NCBI RefSeq assembly: GCF_900230185.1 | Contig: NZ_OCSR01000001.1 | Location: forward strand, 248,001-312,000 | Source of the DNA: Burkholderia sp. OK233 | Lineage (GTDB): Bacteria > Pseudomonadota > Gammaproteobacteria > Burkholderiales > Burkholderiaceae | Direction of reading: 5' to 3' | Length of the DNA: 64,000 bases | In this document: piece after piece, positions 53,701 to 62,724 of the stretch | Layout of the letters: the number at the start of each line of letters is the position of its first letter | Position numbering within the stretch: position 1 is the first letter of the stretch | The notes under the pieces: generated by a model | Database searches by the model: none | Told to the model about the DNA's origin: nothing | Seen by the model: the letters and a program-made list of their open reading frames with translations, nothing else | Program-made: the position numbers and the translations under genes

Positions 53701-55122
53701 TTGCTGAAGCAGCAGCCACTCATCGTATTCGAGGAACCATGGAGCGTGACCCTGCATGAGGTCAGGGATAATCGGCTGGCCGAGCACGTCGGGGTCGGTA
53801 TGATTCGGGTCGACAACGCTCTGGAAATTATCGCGGAAGAATCCCTGCAGAGTGTGAATGTTCTCCCAGACCGGACTTGAGAGAACGTCGTCGGGTCGCG
53901 TGAAGTCGGTGCGATAACGCAGCGTGAGCTCGGCCGCAGATTTCCCGCTCATCGCGATCAGGGTGTCCAGGTATGCCCTAGCTGTCGCGGTGCCGCGTGC
54001 GGGTATTGTCCCGGCCGCCACGCCGAAACCGAAGGTGCTGCCGGCGGGAGCGGTGAGGATCTCGGTAAGAACCGGAATCAGGATCTCGTTGGCCGCGACT
54101 TGCGTACTTGAGGTGACCGTGAAGTCCTGGTGGAAGCGGTTGCGCAACTGCTGCTCGGCCTGTGCCTCGGTCAGTTGGGTCGGCTGTACATAGACGACCA
54201 GCACGATCATGGTCGTCCATTGCGTACGTAGATAGTCGCGGTAGCCCATCTCGGGTGTCTGCTCGACTGGCCATGGCCATGGCCACGGCTTCGGGCTTGG
54301 GCCGAAGTACTGGCCCTGGTTGGCGGTGATGGCAGCGGCCGGGTCACGGCCGAAGAGCTTGGGTTCGATCAACCAGTCGACAGCCAAGAGTGACGGGAAT
54401 GCAGCTAGCTTCTGACTCATCTCCGTCAGCGCGCTCTGCACAGGCTTACGAGTAACCTCTCCATTAAGCGTTTTTCGATACGCATCCAATCCCCCCGGCG
54501 CGGCGAGCGACTGCCATGATGGTACCGGCGCAATCGCACCGAGCGTGCCGTGCGGATCGAGGAATCCTGCCTCTAGGGCCGCCAGCGCGTTCTGACACTG
54601 CACGAGCGGCCAGTCGCGGAAGATCGGCGCCGCCGCGCCGGATTGTGCCAATTGACTAACAACCGTGTTGAGCGTAACGGGTCCCGCCTTGCGGACGCGT
54701 CGGCCGAGGTCGTTCCATTGCGTCTTCGTGATCGGCCGGGACGGGATCGGCACGGCCAGATCGAGTACGATGGCGAGACCAGCCGCCGACGCTGGCTTTG
54801 TCACGAGCAAAGGTGACTTCCCCGGTTTATCGATCACGCTCACTTCAAATTGTGCCTCGCCGCAATTCGCGAGCAGACACACGAGCTGCGACACCGCCGG
54901 GCCAGCGTCCCAGACGATGCTCCATGAACCTGCGGCATCGCTTCTTGCCGAGCCAAGCACACGGGGCGCGAGTGGTGTGCTGTCCGGAGCGGGAGGCGGC
55001 ACGACGTACAGGACCTGAATTTGTAATCCCGCCAGTGGATAGCCCGAATCGGCGTTGCGGACTTTGCCGGAAATAGCTAATTGTGACGCTAGGGGCGCCG
55101 GAGTGACGACGGGACTCAACAT
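50737..55122 (-). CDS. Tc toxin subunit A-related giant protein (1461 aa)
   Basis: GGGAG precedes the ATG at 55122. Residues about 13-115 form a beta-sandwich like carboxypeptidase-regulatory or Ig domains (AISGKVRNADSGYPLAGLQI); there is no signal peptide. A long helical middle follows, with a coiled coil at about 880-940 (NLQMQIAQQQAGIAGDQVIQ) and a hydrophobic stretch at about 975-1000 (GGAGIMAGFAAFAVFSYVTM), where TcA pore helices lie. Residues 1145-1461 match the TcB-binding end of TcA: PLKYTYSLSRDFPLQFAQL, AFPGTYGYRVIAATPRL, ISHDMSAFGLPG, QFEGSGVETSWQFELP. Known TcA subunits form pentameric injection channels that deliver a TcB-TcC cocoon. No TcB or TcC gene is in the window, so this is an orphan A-type protein of unknown target. 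Confidence 0.8.
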   Translation of the reverse strand: MLSPVVTPAPLASQLAISGKVRNADSGYPLAGLQIQVLYVVPPPAPDSTPLAPRVLGSARSDAAGSWSIVWDAGPAVSQLVCLLANCGEAQFEVSVIDKPGKSPLLVTKPASAAGLAIVLDLAVPIPSRPITKTQWNDLGRRVRKAGPVTLNTVVSQLAQSGAAAPIFRDWPLVQCQNALAALEAGFLDPHGTLGAIAPVPSWQSLAAPGGLDAYRKTLNGEVTRKPVQSALTEMSQKLAAFPSLLAVDWLIEPKLFGRDPAAAITANQGQYFGPSPKPWPWPWPVEQTPEMGYRDYLRTQWTTMIVLVVYVQPTQLTEAQAEQQLRNRFHQDFTVTSSTQVAANEILIPVLTEILTAPAGSTFGFGVAAGTIPARGTATARAYLDTLIAMSGKSAAELTLRYRTDFTRPDDVLSSPVWENIHTLQGFFRDNFQSVVDPNHTDPDVLGQPIIPDLMQGHAPWFLEYDEWLLLQQPIPFENYVQIREIFQMTVSAENRTTLANFAASGNTYAARAKLWVSALAINDALQQAFTAFDQGQYKIAMDAYNSIVGPLWTLLGDPIVSTEDITGDFATRRSLTVASLGDLNKLLTTWQVGDFTLTGQAGDPVLDNYFSFYIPRLVPSLIYLAQFSLPTFIAQASIALGNWADALRPLGRAAFFLVGKASISDQDKLAWRDWWLNEWEGSWLDFPLYSAGDLPYTVDTRHPLPQYPSLTDDDSKYWGAGNYSTPLGTLLGSLIPNGLHPVEIAFYRLQMGDAILGWADKLYRTDQAASISRARELYKGVYYLHGTAPPINPRWTMGPIWGGFFPAYVNPAKAAQLARAQLGFTQIQAGLNFFGFSDDMIPSLRYSTLKPAADAFAADAKSAERDFLSAMSQIESATVDNMKNNAMIRRANLQMQIAQQQAGIAGDQVIQANALIGQVQFQIAQLQKQIDDHDSFFGQLGDYLSGMASEVKGAGSVLGEAKSAGTALGADTSGLALSGGAGIMAGFAAFAVFSYVTMSSMVDAANLRNAQLHNLQNFNLASANAQLDIAQRNSTIAGLSQQVAQSDADLATSLLAFAEERYLGIEFWSYMAGLFKRLMRQYLDLAARTGWLAQQALAYEQRAPMTIIGFDYFPEQYQGAGGADQLQLDLADLEAQHLNGLREMVPLKYTYSLSRDFPLQFAQLQKTGACLFQTSDAALQIAFPGTYGYRVIAATPRLVSSGTGAPIRGLFANSGVSQISNADGALQLSIRPADGLPITEFDISHDMSAFGLPGTTLMQFEGSGVETSWQFELPVSSNPGGFAGLADALVTFDLRARFAPSLYQSVTGAPVASASKMMMFSALRLQVSGLSDLQGHPPVANLDFDLTSVGLPALEKTRKLSNLFFVLVSSLGISSVKANVVVAAPAKTIGVTLVDGVAYSNCPPITDPLSVAPLSPLNVLFGIDVNQKLSLQIDKTANAGIDFAKVSDVVLGVDYTATF

Positions 55123-55896
55123 TTTGCAACTCCCAAAGGAGGAACGGCGATAGTCTCAGGCCGACACGGCGAGACATAACGTGGTCGATCACGCAAGGGG
55201 CATTCTCGCGATTACGCCTTGACGCCGAGGTCGTTCGCGAGGACTGAAGCGGCTCGGAAAGATAGTGCAGGTCACCCAGTCAGGAAAATAGCCATGCAGG
55301 CATATCGATAACGAACCAGTCGACTTTCTTTTTCAGACCATCCGCGTCTTTGTTGCAGGAAGAGGTTGCACTGCGATGGCGCAATCCAGGACCTGCATTA
55401 TGTTGTTTTCACGTCGGGGCAAAGGAGCATCCAAATTTCTCGGAAGCGGTCAGTCGCGACCGACAAGTTCCACGGGAAGTTGAATGACTGGTCCGGCCGA
55501 TGACTTGACGGGCAGCACCCGTACACGACTGATCGCTGGATCTCGGAAGCCGCCGTTCACATCGCGCGGGCCCCCACGGCGGGAGAGGGTCGATCAGCGA
55601 CGCTGGCGTATCCGTCGCGCTCGAACGGTCGGGACATTAGGATAGTCCTGAGCAGGTCGCATCAACGCGGCTGGGGAGCACTTACTCGAGGGCTTGAGAG
55701 TGAAAACGAACACTGAAAGACTGGTAGTGGCGCTGAATGCAGCGCTGGTAGACAAGAATCAACGACTCGATGCAGCGATGTCGGGAGGCATCGTCTGATT
55801 AGGTCAAACCGAAAAATCTGTTCGACCTCGCGCTGCAGCCGGGCCACATACTGCGGACTGCCGTCGCCACGCAGACAGCAGGCTTGATCGTCAGTG
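55123..55896. other. stretch upstream of the TcA-like gene, with a short relic frame
   Basis: 774 bp. No gene start is supported. At about 55453-55575 the leftward frame reads RVRVLPVKSSAGPVIQLPVE, LVGRD then stop, which looks like the C-terminal end of a lost protein of unknown family. The rest carries only short frames. The TcA-like gene's promoter should lie within the first 150 bp. Confidence 0.3.
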
Positions 55897-56088
55897 TCAT
55901 TCTTTCCTCGTCTTCGGTTGTTCGGGCTGCGGGTCATGTCCGCGTTGCGTCGGCGCCCTCGTGCACGCATCCGGAGGCGTCACGGAGGTCACGTCGTTGC
56001 AGCAGCACGCATAGACCGGAAACCCGTATGAATTCGTGCGGATTATGGTCGTTGGTCCGTGCAGCGGACACACCGCGTTCGCGTTCAT
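55897..56088 (-). CDS. small Cys-rich protein, zinc-ribbon-like (63 aa)
   Basis: GGGAGG lies six bases before the ATG, one of the strongest ribosome binding sites in the window. The 63 residues start NANAVCPLHGPTTIIRTNSY, GFPVYACCCND, which suggests a small zinc knuckle (CPLHG ... CCC), followed by a polar tail. The family is not recognised. It lies isolated upstream of the TcA-like gene on the same strand. Confidence 0.5.
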   Translation of the reverse strand: MNANAVCPLHGPTTIIRTNSYGFPVYACCCNDVTSVTPPDACTRAPTQRGHDPQPEQPKTRKE

Positions 56089-57108
56089 GTCGCCTCCCGA
56101 AACTCAAGATTAACCGCTTATATCGTACACGCGGCTTGTCAGTTCGGTACGGGCCAAACACCGATGTGCCGCTGAGATGCGGGCTAACCGGTGCACGCCA
56201 GCGCGATCGGCATCTAAGCCGTCGCGGCATCGATAGTCTAGCGAAGTTTTTCCCGAGATGGCGACTCGCGTGATCGGGCTATCAGCTTTAGGCCCAGATT
56301 CCGGGGGAGGGTGTTCACGGGCGAGTGATCAACATCGAGTTTAGCCCTCCGTGTGACCATGTACGCGCAACGGATACCGGTCGGAAAACTGGATTGGTTG
56401 TCGAACAGAAACTCTGGCTATCCACTCACTCCCGTCGCGTTTGCCGCAGCTTTTCAATCCCGGAAAAGCTCACCATTCGAACGGATAGCACGAGATCAAA
56501 ATGCAACTAACTGTCTGCCGCAATTCTGTACGTGGCAAGGTCACATCCAGCTTTCCAGACTGCCCGGCCGGGTAAGCGAGGCAATCTGGCTTGCCCATGC
56601 CAGAAGGCCGCTCGCCGATGCGACCTCGCGAGGGATTCGTCCGTTCGCAAAAAACTGGCCTCGTTCACAGCGGAGGTCTGTTCAGCCACGCTCCATGGTC
56701 ACCCAGTGTGCGGAGCAACTGCCGATCGGGTTACGAAATCGTGCACGTTCAGTGTCGGCGAAACAGTTTTGTGCGCAACACGCGGTGCAGGACTTGTTCT
56801 TTCGTTAATGTCTACGCTTTGCCGTGCCCGAAATTACAGGAACAAGTTTGTGCAAACCAACGCTAAAGTAATATTTTTCGTTATCCTAAACATTTGACAT
56901 AAAAAGAATGATCAATTTTTGTGTAACTAATCTGATTATTTTTGTACGGTACATTCAGTTGCGAGGGCAGTTGACAGCCGTGAGACGTCATTCATTGGAC
57001 GCGTCACCCGAGGCCTTCGAACAACGGGAAGCCCTTGAAGGCGGTCCTTCGATCCGCGACCGCGAGCAGTGCTTATGTGTCGCGTAACGGTCCTGTTGAC
57101 AGCACCGG
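56089..57108. other. gene-poor stretch
   Basis: 1.02 kb with no convincing gene. The segment at about 56840-56960 is notably AT-rich (aagtaatatttttcgttatc) for this genome and may be foreign DNA or a promoter region. Short frames there lack ribosome binding sites. Confidence 0.35.
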
Positions 57109-57246
57109 CTATCGTTCAAGCCAATTCTCGATCGTGAGGCCGCGAATAGGGCTGAACTCTCTCGTGTTGTCAGTCACGAGTGTCAGTCGCAACGCAATGG
57201 CATGGGCGCATTCATGCTCGGACCGGATGGTGGGTCGATTGCCGGA
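57109..57246 (-). pseudogene. VapC-type PIN-domain toxin, C-terminal remnant
   Basis: The frame ends EHECAHAIALRLTLVTDNTR, EFSPIRGLTIENWLER, the usual C-terminal end of VapC ribonucleases (AHALA.G.TLVTNNTREF...ENW). The N-terminal two thirds with the first PIN acidic residues are absent and no VapB antitoxin gene precedes it. It is a toxin-antitoxin relic directly downstream of the ddp operon. Confidence 0.75.
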
Positions 57247-57305
57247 CAACAGATCGTGGTGTGTGGCGGTGCGTCGCTCTGAAGACCCGCGTGGACAGAT
57301 GCGCT

Positions 57306-58070
57306 TCATAATGCTTGAATCGGCTTGCGCTGATAGCCCGAGGTCGCGAGAAGCAGGCTGCGCGTGTACTCATGCTCGACCTGTTGCGCGCGAATGGAAG
57401 CGACATCGCACTGCTCGACGATCTCGCCATTGCGCATGACCGCGACGCGCGAGCAGAGAAAGCCGACCACGGCCAGGTTGTGGCTCACGAGCATCATCGT
57501 CAGATTGCGTTCGTGATGAAGCCGTCGCAGCAGATTGAGAATCTCGGCCTGTACGGACACATCGAGCGCGGACGTCGGCTCATCGAGCAGCAGCACGCGC
57601 GGTTCGAGAATCAGTGCCCGTGCGATTGCGACGCGCTGCCGCTGGCCCCCTGACAACTGATGAGGATAGCGGAAGCGATACGCCGGACCCAAGCCGATTT
57701 CGCGCAGCGCATCCACGATGCGTTCGTCCTGCCGGTCGATGCCGTTGATGGTCAGCGGCTCGCGCAAGGTCTGATCGACCGTAAAGCGCGGATGCAGTGA
57801 GCCGTACGGATCCTGAAAGACTATCTGCACGTCGCGTCGAAAGGAGCGGTTGATCTTCTCTCCTGGCACATGCGAGCCGACTTTCATACGACCGCCGGCG
57901 ATGGGCGCAAGTCCGGTCAACGCACGCAGGATCGTCGACTTGCCGGAACCCGATTCGCCGACCAGCCCGAACACTTCGCCTGCGCCGACATGAAAGCTCG
58001 CCTCTCGTACTGCGTCGAAGTAACCGGTCTTGGTCCTGAAGCGGACCGTCAAGGCGTTGACGTCGATCAT
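57306..58070 (-). CDS. ddpF: dipeptide ABC transporter ATP-binding protein (DdpF/DppF-like)
   Basis: I start at the ATG at 58070, overlapping the ddpD stop (ATGA); 254 residues. Walker A GESGSGKST, Q-loop VFQDPYGSLHPR, signature LSGGQRQRVAIARAL and Walker B LLLDEPTSALD are intact. It is shorter than DppF, which often carries a C-terminal oligopeptide-transporter extension. It is the last gene of the operon. Confidence 0.93.
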   Translation of the reverse strand: MIDVNALTVRFRTKTGYFDAVREASFHVGAGEVFGLVGESGSGKSTILRALTGLAPIAGGRMKVGSHVPGEKINRSFRRDVQIVFQDPYGSLHPRFTVDQTLREPLTINGIDRQDERIVDALREIGLGPAYRFRYPHQLSGGQRQRVAIARALILEPRVLLLDEPTSALDVSVQAEILNLLRRLHHERNLTMMLVSHNLAVVGFLCSRVAVMRNGEIVEQCDVASIRAQQVEHEYTRSLLLATSGYQRKPIQAL

Positions 58071-58957
58071 GCTGACGCTCCTGTCGATTGCGTGAGCCAC
58101 GCTGCATCCCGCTTCAGCACGGGCAGTTCATCGGGCGGATTGATGAGCGGTGGATTCGCCGCAAGCAGGCCGCGCGTGTAGGGATGCTGTGCGTGAACGA
58201 GGTCGCGTGCCGCGCAGGTTTCCACCACGCGCCCTGCGTACATCACGACGACGCGGTCGCAGAACGACATCACGAGAGGCAGGTCATGGCTGATGAAAAT
58301 GAGGCCCGTGTCGTGCTTTTCGATCATTTCGTCGAGAATCCCGAGCACCTGCATCGAGACTAGCGCGTCGAGCGCGCTGGTCGGCTCGTCGGCGACGAGG
58401 AGTCGTGGGCCGGACGACACCATCATGGCGATCATCACGCGTTGTCCCATGCCGCCCGACAACTCGTGCGGGTATGCATCGGCGACACGCTCCGGATTGC
58501 GGATGTGCACCGCCCCGAGCGCCGCGATGATCTGCTCGCGCATCTCGCGGCGGCTGAGCTTCGGGCCGTGCAGTTCGAATGCTTCGCGCATCTGCTGCGC
58601 GACGGTCATCACCGGGTTCAGTGAGTATTTTGGATCCTGCAGGATCATGCCCATCTGTTGGCCGCACAGTTGCCGGCGCTTGCGTGCCGACATCGCCAGC
58701 AGATCCTGACCATCGAACTTCATCGCCTTCGCGTGGTATTGAGCGGCCTGCGGCAGCAGGCCGAGCAGCGCGCGCCCGGACAGCGATTTGCCCGAACCGG
58801 ATTCGCCGACGATGCCAAGCCGCTCGCCGCGATGGAGCGTCAGCGACAGGCCGCGTACGGCTTCCGTCAATTCGCCGTCGTGACCGCGAAAGCCGACTCG
58901 CAGGTCGTCGATTTCACACAGGGGTTGGGTCATATCGGCTGGCATGTCAGCTTCCAT
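58067..58957 (-). CDS. ddpD: dipeptide ABC transporter ATP-binding protein (DdpD/DppD-like)
   Basis: 296 residues from 58957; an ATG at 58945 is an alternative. Walker A GESGSGKSL (with the unusual final Leu in place of Thr), ILQDPKYSLNPVMTVAQQM Q-loop, LSGGMGQRVMIAMM signature, LLVADEPTSALD and the C-terminal HPYTRGLLAANPPL typical of the oligopeptide-transporter ATPases. It pairs with the ddpF product. Confidence 0.93.
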   Translation of the reverse strand: MEADMPADMTQPLCEIDDLRVGFRGHDGELTEAVRGLSLTLHRGERLGIVGESGSGKSLSGRALLGLLPQAAQYHAKAMKFDGQDLLAMSARKRRQLCGQQMGMILQDPKYSLNPVMTVAQQMREAFELHGPKLSRREMREQIIAALGAVHIRNPERVADAYPHELSGGMGQRVMIAMMVSSGPRLLVADEPTSALDALVSMQVLGILDEMIEKHDTGLIFISHDLPLVMSFCDRVVVMYAGRVVETCAARDLVHAQHPYTRGLLAANPPLINPPDELPVLKRDAAWLTQSTGASA

Positions 58958-59861
58958 GGCGCGGATCGAAGACGTCGCGCAGACCGTCGCCGAGCAGGTT
59001 GAAGGCGAGACTCACCAGCAGAATGGCAAAGCCCGGAATGGTGGCTACCCACCACGAATCGAGCAGCACATTGCGGCCCGACGCGACCATGTAACCCCAC
59101 TCGGGGCTCGGCGGTTGCGCGCCGAGGCCGAGGAACCCAAGACCCGCGACGGTGAGAATGATGCCTGCCATATCGAGCGTCGCGCGCACGATCACCGACG
59201 ACGAGCACAGCGGCACGATATAGCGCAAGAGAATGCGTATCTGCGACGCGCCCTGTAACCGCGCGACGTGAATGAAATCGGCCTGGACGAGCCGCAGGGT
59301 CTCCGCCCGAGCTAGGCGAGCATAGGCCGGCCACGCCGTAATCGAAATCGCGATCACCGCGTTCATGACACCTGGTCCCAGCGCGGCTGCGAACGCGAGC
59401 GCCAGCACGATCTTCGGAAACGCGAGGGCCACGTCCGTGACTCGCATCAGCGCGTTATCGATCCAGCCGCCAAAAAAGCCGGCGGTGGTGCCGATCAGGA
59501 GCCCGACTGGAACCACGATCACCACGACCAGAATCGCGATCGAAAGCGTGAGCCGCGATCCGTAGATCAGCCGGGAGAGGATGTCGCGGCCAAGCTGGTC
59601 GGTGCCGAACCAGTGCGACGGCGAACCCGGCGGCAGAAGGCGGTCGGAGAGGACCTGCTGCAGCGGATCGTGCGGCGCGATCAGCGGTCCGATCGCCGCG
59701 ACGACGATAAGCAAGGCGAGAATCACAAAGCCGAACACAGACAGCGGATTGCCCGCGAAGCGTCGCCAGCGCCGATAAGCGAGCCCGAGTGCGGCCTGTT
59801 TGCGTGACGCGGGTGTGTCGCTCAGCAGCCAGTCTTTCCATCGTCGGGGCGGGGCATTCAT
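58947..59861 (-). CDS. ddpC: dipeptide ABC transporter permease (DdpC/DppC-like)
   Basis: The ATG at 59861 (MNAPPRRWKDWLLSD) gives 304 residues; a longer frame to 59951 overlaps ddpB. First membrane segment FGFVILALLIVVAAIGPLIA, then HWFGTDQLGRDILSRLIYGS, and the permease loop ARLARAETLRLVQADFIHVA characteristic of DppC. About six membrane segments. Confidence 0.93.
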   Translation of the reverse strand: MNAPPRRWKDWLLSDTPASRKQAALGLAYRRWRRFAGNPLSVFGFVILALLIVVAAIGPLIAPHDPLQQVLSDRLLPPGSPSHWFGTDQLGRDILSRLIYGSRLTLSIAILVVVIVVPVGLLIGTTAGFFGGWIDNALMRVTDVALAFPKIVLALAFAAALGPGVMNAVIAISITAWPAYARLARAETLRLVQADFIHVARLQGASQIRILLRYIVPLCSSSVIVRATLDMAGIILTVAGLGFLGLGAQPPSPEWGYMVASGRNVLLDSWWVATIPGFAILLVSLAFNLLGDGLRDVFDPRHGS

Positions 59862-59925
59862 CGGCCAGTCCTGCGTTTGCGTTGATTGATCGAGCGGGGG
59901 AAGCACGAGAGAAACCGGCGGAACA

Positions 59926-60996
59926 TTAGCGGGCGCGCGGATCGAATACACGATAGAGCGCGTCGGTCAGCAGATTTAGCGCAATGAACGTGACGCCGAT
60001 CACGAGTGTGCTGCCAAGTACGGCGTTCATATCGGCATTCAGCAGCGCGCCAGTCAGATACGAGCCGATACCGGGCCAGGCGAAGACGATTTCGGTCAGT
60101 ACCGAACCTTCGAGCAGATAGCTGTACGTGAGTGCGATGATGGTCAAAAGCGGTACGGCGATATTGCCGAAGGCGTGACGCCAGATCACCCGCCGTTCGG
60201 GCAAGCCTTTTGCGCGTGCCGTGGTGATGTACTCCTGGTTCAGCTGCTCGAGCATGAAGGAACGCGTCATCCGGCTCAGATAAGCGACCGAGTAGTAGCC
60301 GAGAATAGCCGCAGGCAGCGCGATATGGGAGAACGCATTGAAAAACACGTCCCATTCGCCGGCGATGAGTGAATCGACCAGCAGGCTGCCCGTATGCGTA
60401 TCGACCATACCGTCGAATACGGGATCGACGCGCCCCGGGCCGGCTACCCAGTGCAGCTTCGCGTAGAACAACAGCAGTCCCATCAGTCCAAGCCAGAACA
60501 CCGGCACCGAACTGCCAACGAGACCGACAAAACGTGCAACATGATCGATCCAGCGGTTGTGGCGCACGGCGGCGATCACGCCCAGCGGCACCCCGATCAG
60601 CACACCGATGATGGTTGCTAGGGTCGCGAGTTCGAGCGTCGCGGGGAACACGCGCTGGATGTCTTCGATGACAGGGTGTGCCGTCAGCAGCGACATGCCG
60701 AAGTTGCCATGCAGCACATCGCGCACGTAGATCAGGAACTGCACGGTGAGTGGCTTGTCGAGCCCGAGCTGCAGGCGTGCCGCCGCGTAGGCCGCCGCTG
60801 AGGCGCGATCGCCGAGAATCGCCAGTACCGGGTCGATCGGTATCTTGCGGCCGATCACGAACGTGACGGCCAGCAAGCCGGTGAAGGTAATCACGAGCGT
60901 GAAGATCCAGCGCACGAGGCGCAAGGTCCAGCGCACGCTGGCGCTTTCAGCCGAAAGCGCGCGCATGCGCTCGAGAGTCGTGAGAGGAGTCGACAT
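59926..60996 (-). CDS. ddpB: dipeptide ABC transporter permease (DdpB/DppB-like)
   Basis: 356 residues: DPVLAILGDRASAAAYAAAR, LGLDKPLTVQFLIYVRDVLH, GNFGMSLLTAHPVI are the DppB-type periplasmic part; YLSRMTRSFMLEQLNQEYIT, TARAKGLPERRVIWRHAFGN is the EAA loop that contacts the ATPases. It forms the membrane channel with the ddpC product. Confidence 0.93.
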   Translation of the reverse strand: MSTPLTTLERMRALSAESASVRWTLRLVRWIFTLVITFTGLLAVTFVIGRKIPIDPVLAILGDRASAAAYAAARLQLGLDKPLTVQFLIYVRDVLHGNFGMSLLTAHPVIEDIQRVFPATLELATLATIIGVLIGVPLGVIAAVRHNRWIDHVARFVGLVGSSVPVFWLGLMGLLLFYAKLHWVAGPGRVDPVFDGMVDTHTGSLLVDSLIAGEWDVFFNAFSHIALPAAILGYYSVAYLSRMTRSFMLEQLNQEYITTARAKGLPERRVIWRHAFGNIAVPLLTIIALTYSYLLEGSVLTEIVFAWPGIGSYLTGALLNADMNAVLGSTLVIGVTFIALNLLTDALYRVFDPRAR

Positions 60997-61051
60997 GATG
61001 GGTTCCCCGGCCGATGGCGAAGCCAGGACAGTTTCGCCTTCGCCGGATACG

Positions 61052-62659
61052 TTACTGCTTCTTCAGGTCACGATACGACACGAGGTCGTTGATCGGACCC
61101 ACTTCGAGACCCGTCACGCCTGGCCGCGCGGCTACCTGCGAGACCTGCTGGAACATGATCACGAAGGGTGAGTTCGCGAGCATCTGCTTCTGCATCGTCT
61201 GGTACAGCTCGGCGCGCCTGGTGGTCGACGATTCGGCGAGCGCCGCGTTGGTTTCCTTCGTAAGATCAGGAATATCCCACGAGTTGCGCCACGCGAGCAT
61301 CTTGTAGGCCGACTTGTCGGAGTTGTCCGGATTCCAGGTGAAGCCCTGCGCATTGCTGTGCGGGTCGATGTAGTCCGCCGACCATTCGCCGATATAGATG
61401 TCGTGCGAGCGCGAGCGGTACTTCGCGAGCGTCTGCTTGTTGTCGCCCGGGATGATCTGAACCTTGATGCCGCCCTGGGCGAGATTGGCCTGCACGGCCT
61501 CGGCGATTTCACCGTACGGGTAGCCGTTACGCACGTCCATCGTCACAGGGAAGCCATTCGGAAGCCCGGCTTTTGCCAGCAGCGCCTTGGCCTTTGCGAC
61601 GTTCTGCTGGTAAGGATTCATGTTCAGTGCGCCGAGAAAGCCTTCCGGAAGGAACGTTTCGTGTACCTTGTAGGTGGTCTTCGCGACATTGCTCTGGATG
61701 CCGTTATAGTCAATCAGCCACTTCATCGCTTCCTGGACTTCCGGTTTTGCCAGGTTCGGATTCTTGACGTTGAGGCCGAGGTACAGAAGCGTCGCCTGCG
61801 GCACGGCGCTCACACGCGCCTTACCGGACTTCGTCAGCGCGGCGAGATCGTCCGGGCTCAGATTGCGCGCCACATCGACATCGCCGTTCTCAAGCAGCAG
61901 GCGCTGGCTCGATGCTTCCGGCACGTGACGCAACACAATGCGCTTCATCGCGAACGGTAAGCGGTAGCCGTCGAAGCGCTGCAGCACGATGCTGTCGTTG
62001 GCCGTCCACTTGACGAGCTTGTAGGCGCCGGATCCCGCCTCGTTCGTGCGCAGCCAGTCGTTGCCGAAGTCATTCGCTTTCTGGTGCGAGAGCAGCAACT
62101 GTTTGTCCACCACCGATGCAGGCCACGCGCCGAGCACGTTCAGGACAAACGTCGGTGCGTATTTCTGGTCGGTCGTCACACTGACAGTTGTGTCGTCGAT
62201 CTTTTTCACGTTGTTGAGCGCGTTGTCCCTGGTCAGGCCGATGCCTTGCAACACGGCGGCCGCACCCTTGTCGAGCAGGACCGTGCGCTGGATCGACCAG
62301 GCGACGTCGTCGGCGGTCAACGGATTGCCTGAGTGGAACTTGAGACCCGGACGGATCTTGAACGTGAAGGTCAGACCGTCGGGGCTGACGGTCCATGATT
62401 GTGCGACATCGCCGTTGAACTTCGACGGGTCTTTCAGATCGACTCGCACCAGCCGGTCATAGGTATTCGCCACATATTCTTCTGGCACCAGCTCGTAGAC
62501 TTCGCCGGGATCGAGCGTGGTGAATTCGTCGAGGAAAGTCGCCATGACGAACATGTCTTTCGGCGTCGCCGCCGCAGCGGGGCTGGCCGCTGTGAACGAC
62601 AGGGTCAAGGCGGAGACGATCGCTGCCGCCGCCAATGCATTGCGCAGTACCAGTTTCAT
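61052..62659 (-). CDS. ddpA: dipeptide ABC transporter substrate-binding protein (DdpA/DppA-like)
   Basis: 535 residues with a Sec signal (LRNALAAAAIVSALTLSFTA, cleavage near AAA). FVMATFLDEFTTLDPGEVYE, then WTVSPDGLTFTFKIRPGLKF and HSGNPLTADDVAWSIQR are hallmarks of SBP family 5; the C-terminal ANSPFVIMFQQVSQVA is complete. It delivers the di- or oligopeptide to the ddpBC channel; a D-Ala-D-Ala ligand is inferred from ddpX next door. Confidence 0.93.
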   Translation of the reverse strand: MKLVLRNALAAAAIVSALTLSFTAASPAAAATPKDMFVMATFLDEFTTLDPGEVYELVPEEYVANTYDRLVRVDLKDPSKFNGDVAQSWTVSPDGLTFTFKIRPGLKFHSGNPLTADDVAWSIQRTVLLDKGAAAVLQGIGLTRDNALNNVKKIDDTTVSVTTDQKYAPTFVLNVLGAWPASVVDKQLLLSHQKANDFGNDWLRTNEAGSGAYKLVKWTANDSIVLQRFDGYRLPFAMKRIVLRHVPEASSQRLLLENGDVDVARNLSPDDLAALTKSGKARVSAVPQATLLYLGLNVKNPNLAKPEVQEAMKWLIDYNGIQSNVAKTTYKVHETFLPEGFLGALNMNPYQQNVAKAKALLAKAGLPNGFPVTMDVRNGYPYGEIAEAVQANLAQGGIKVQIIPGDNKQTLAKYRSRSHDIYIGEWSADYIDPHSNAQGFTWNPDNSDKSAYKMLAWRNSWDIPDLTKETNAALAESSTTRRAELYQTMQKQMLANSPFVIMFQQVSQVAARPGVTGLEVGPINDLVSYRDLKKQ

Positions 62660-62724
62660 ACTCGCTCCATAGGGAAATGGGGTAGAGCCTGTCAGGGAAC
62701 AACGGATTGGGAAATCGAAAGCTA

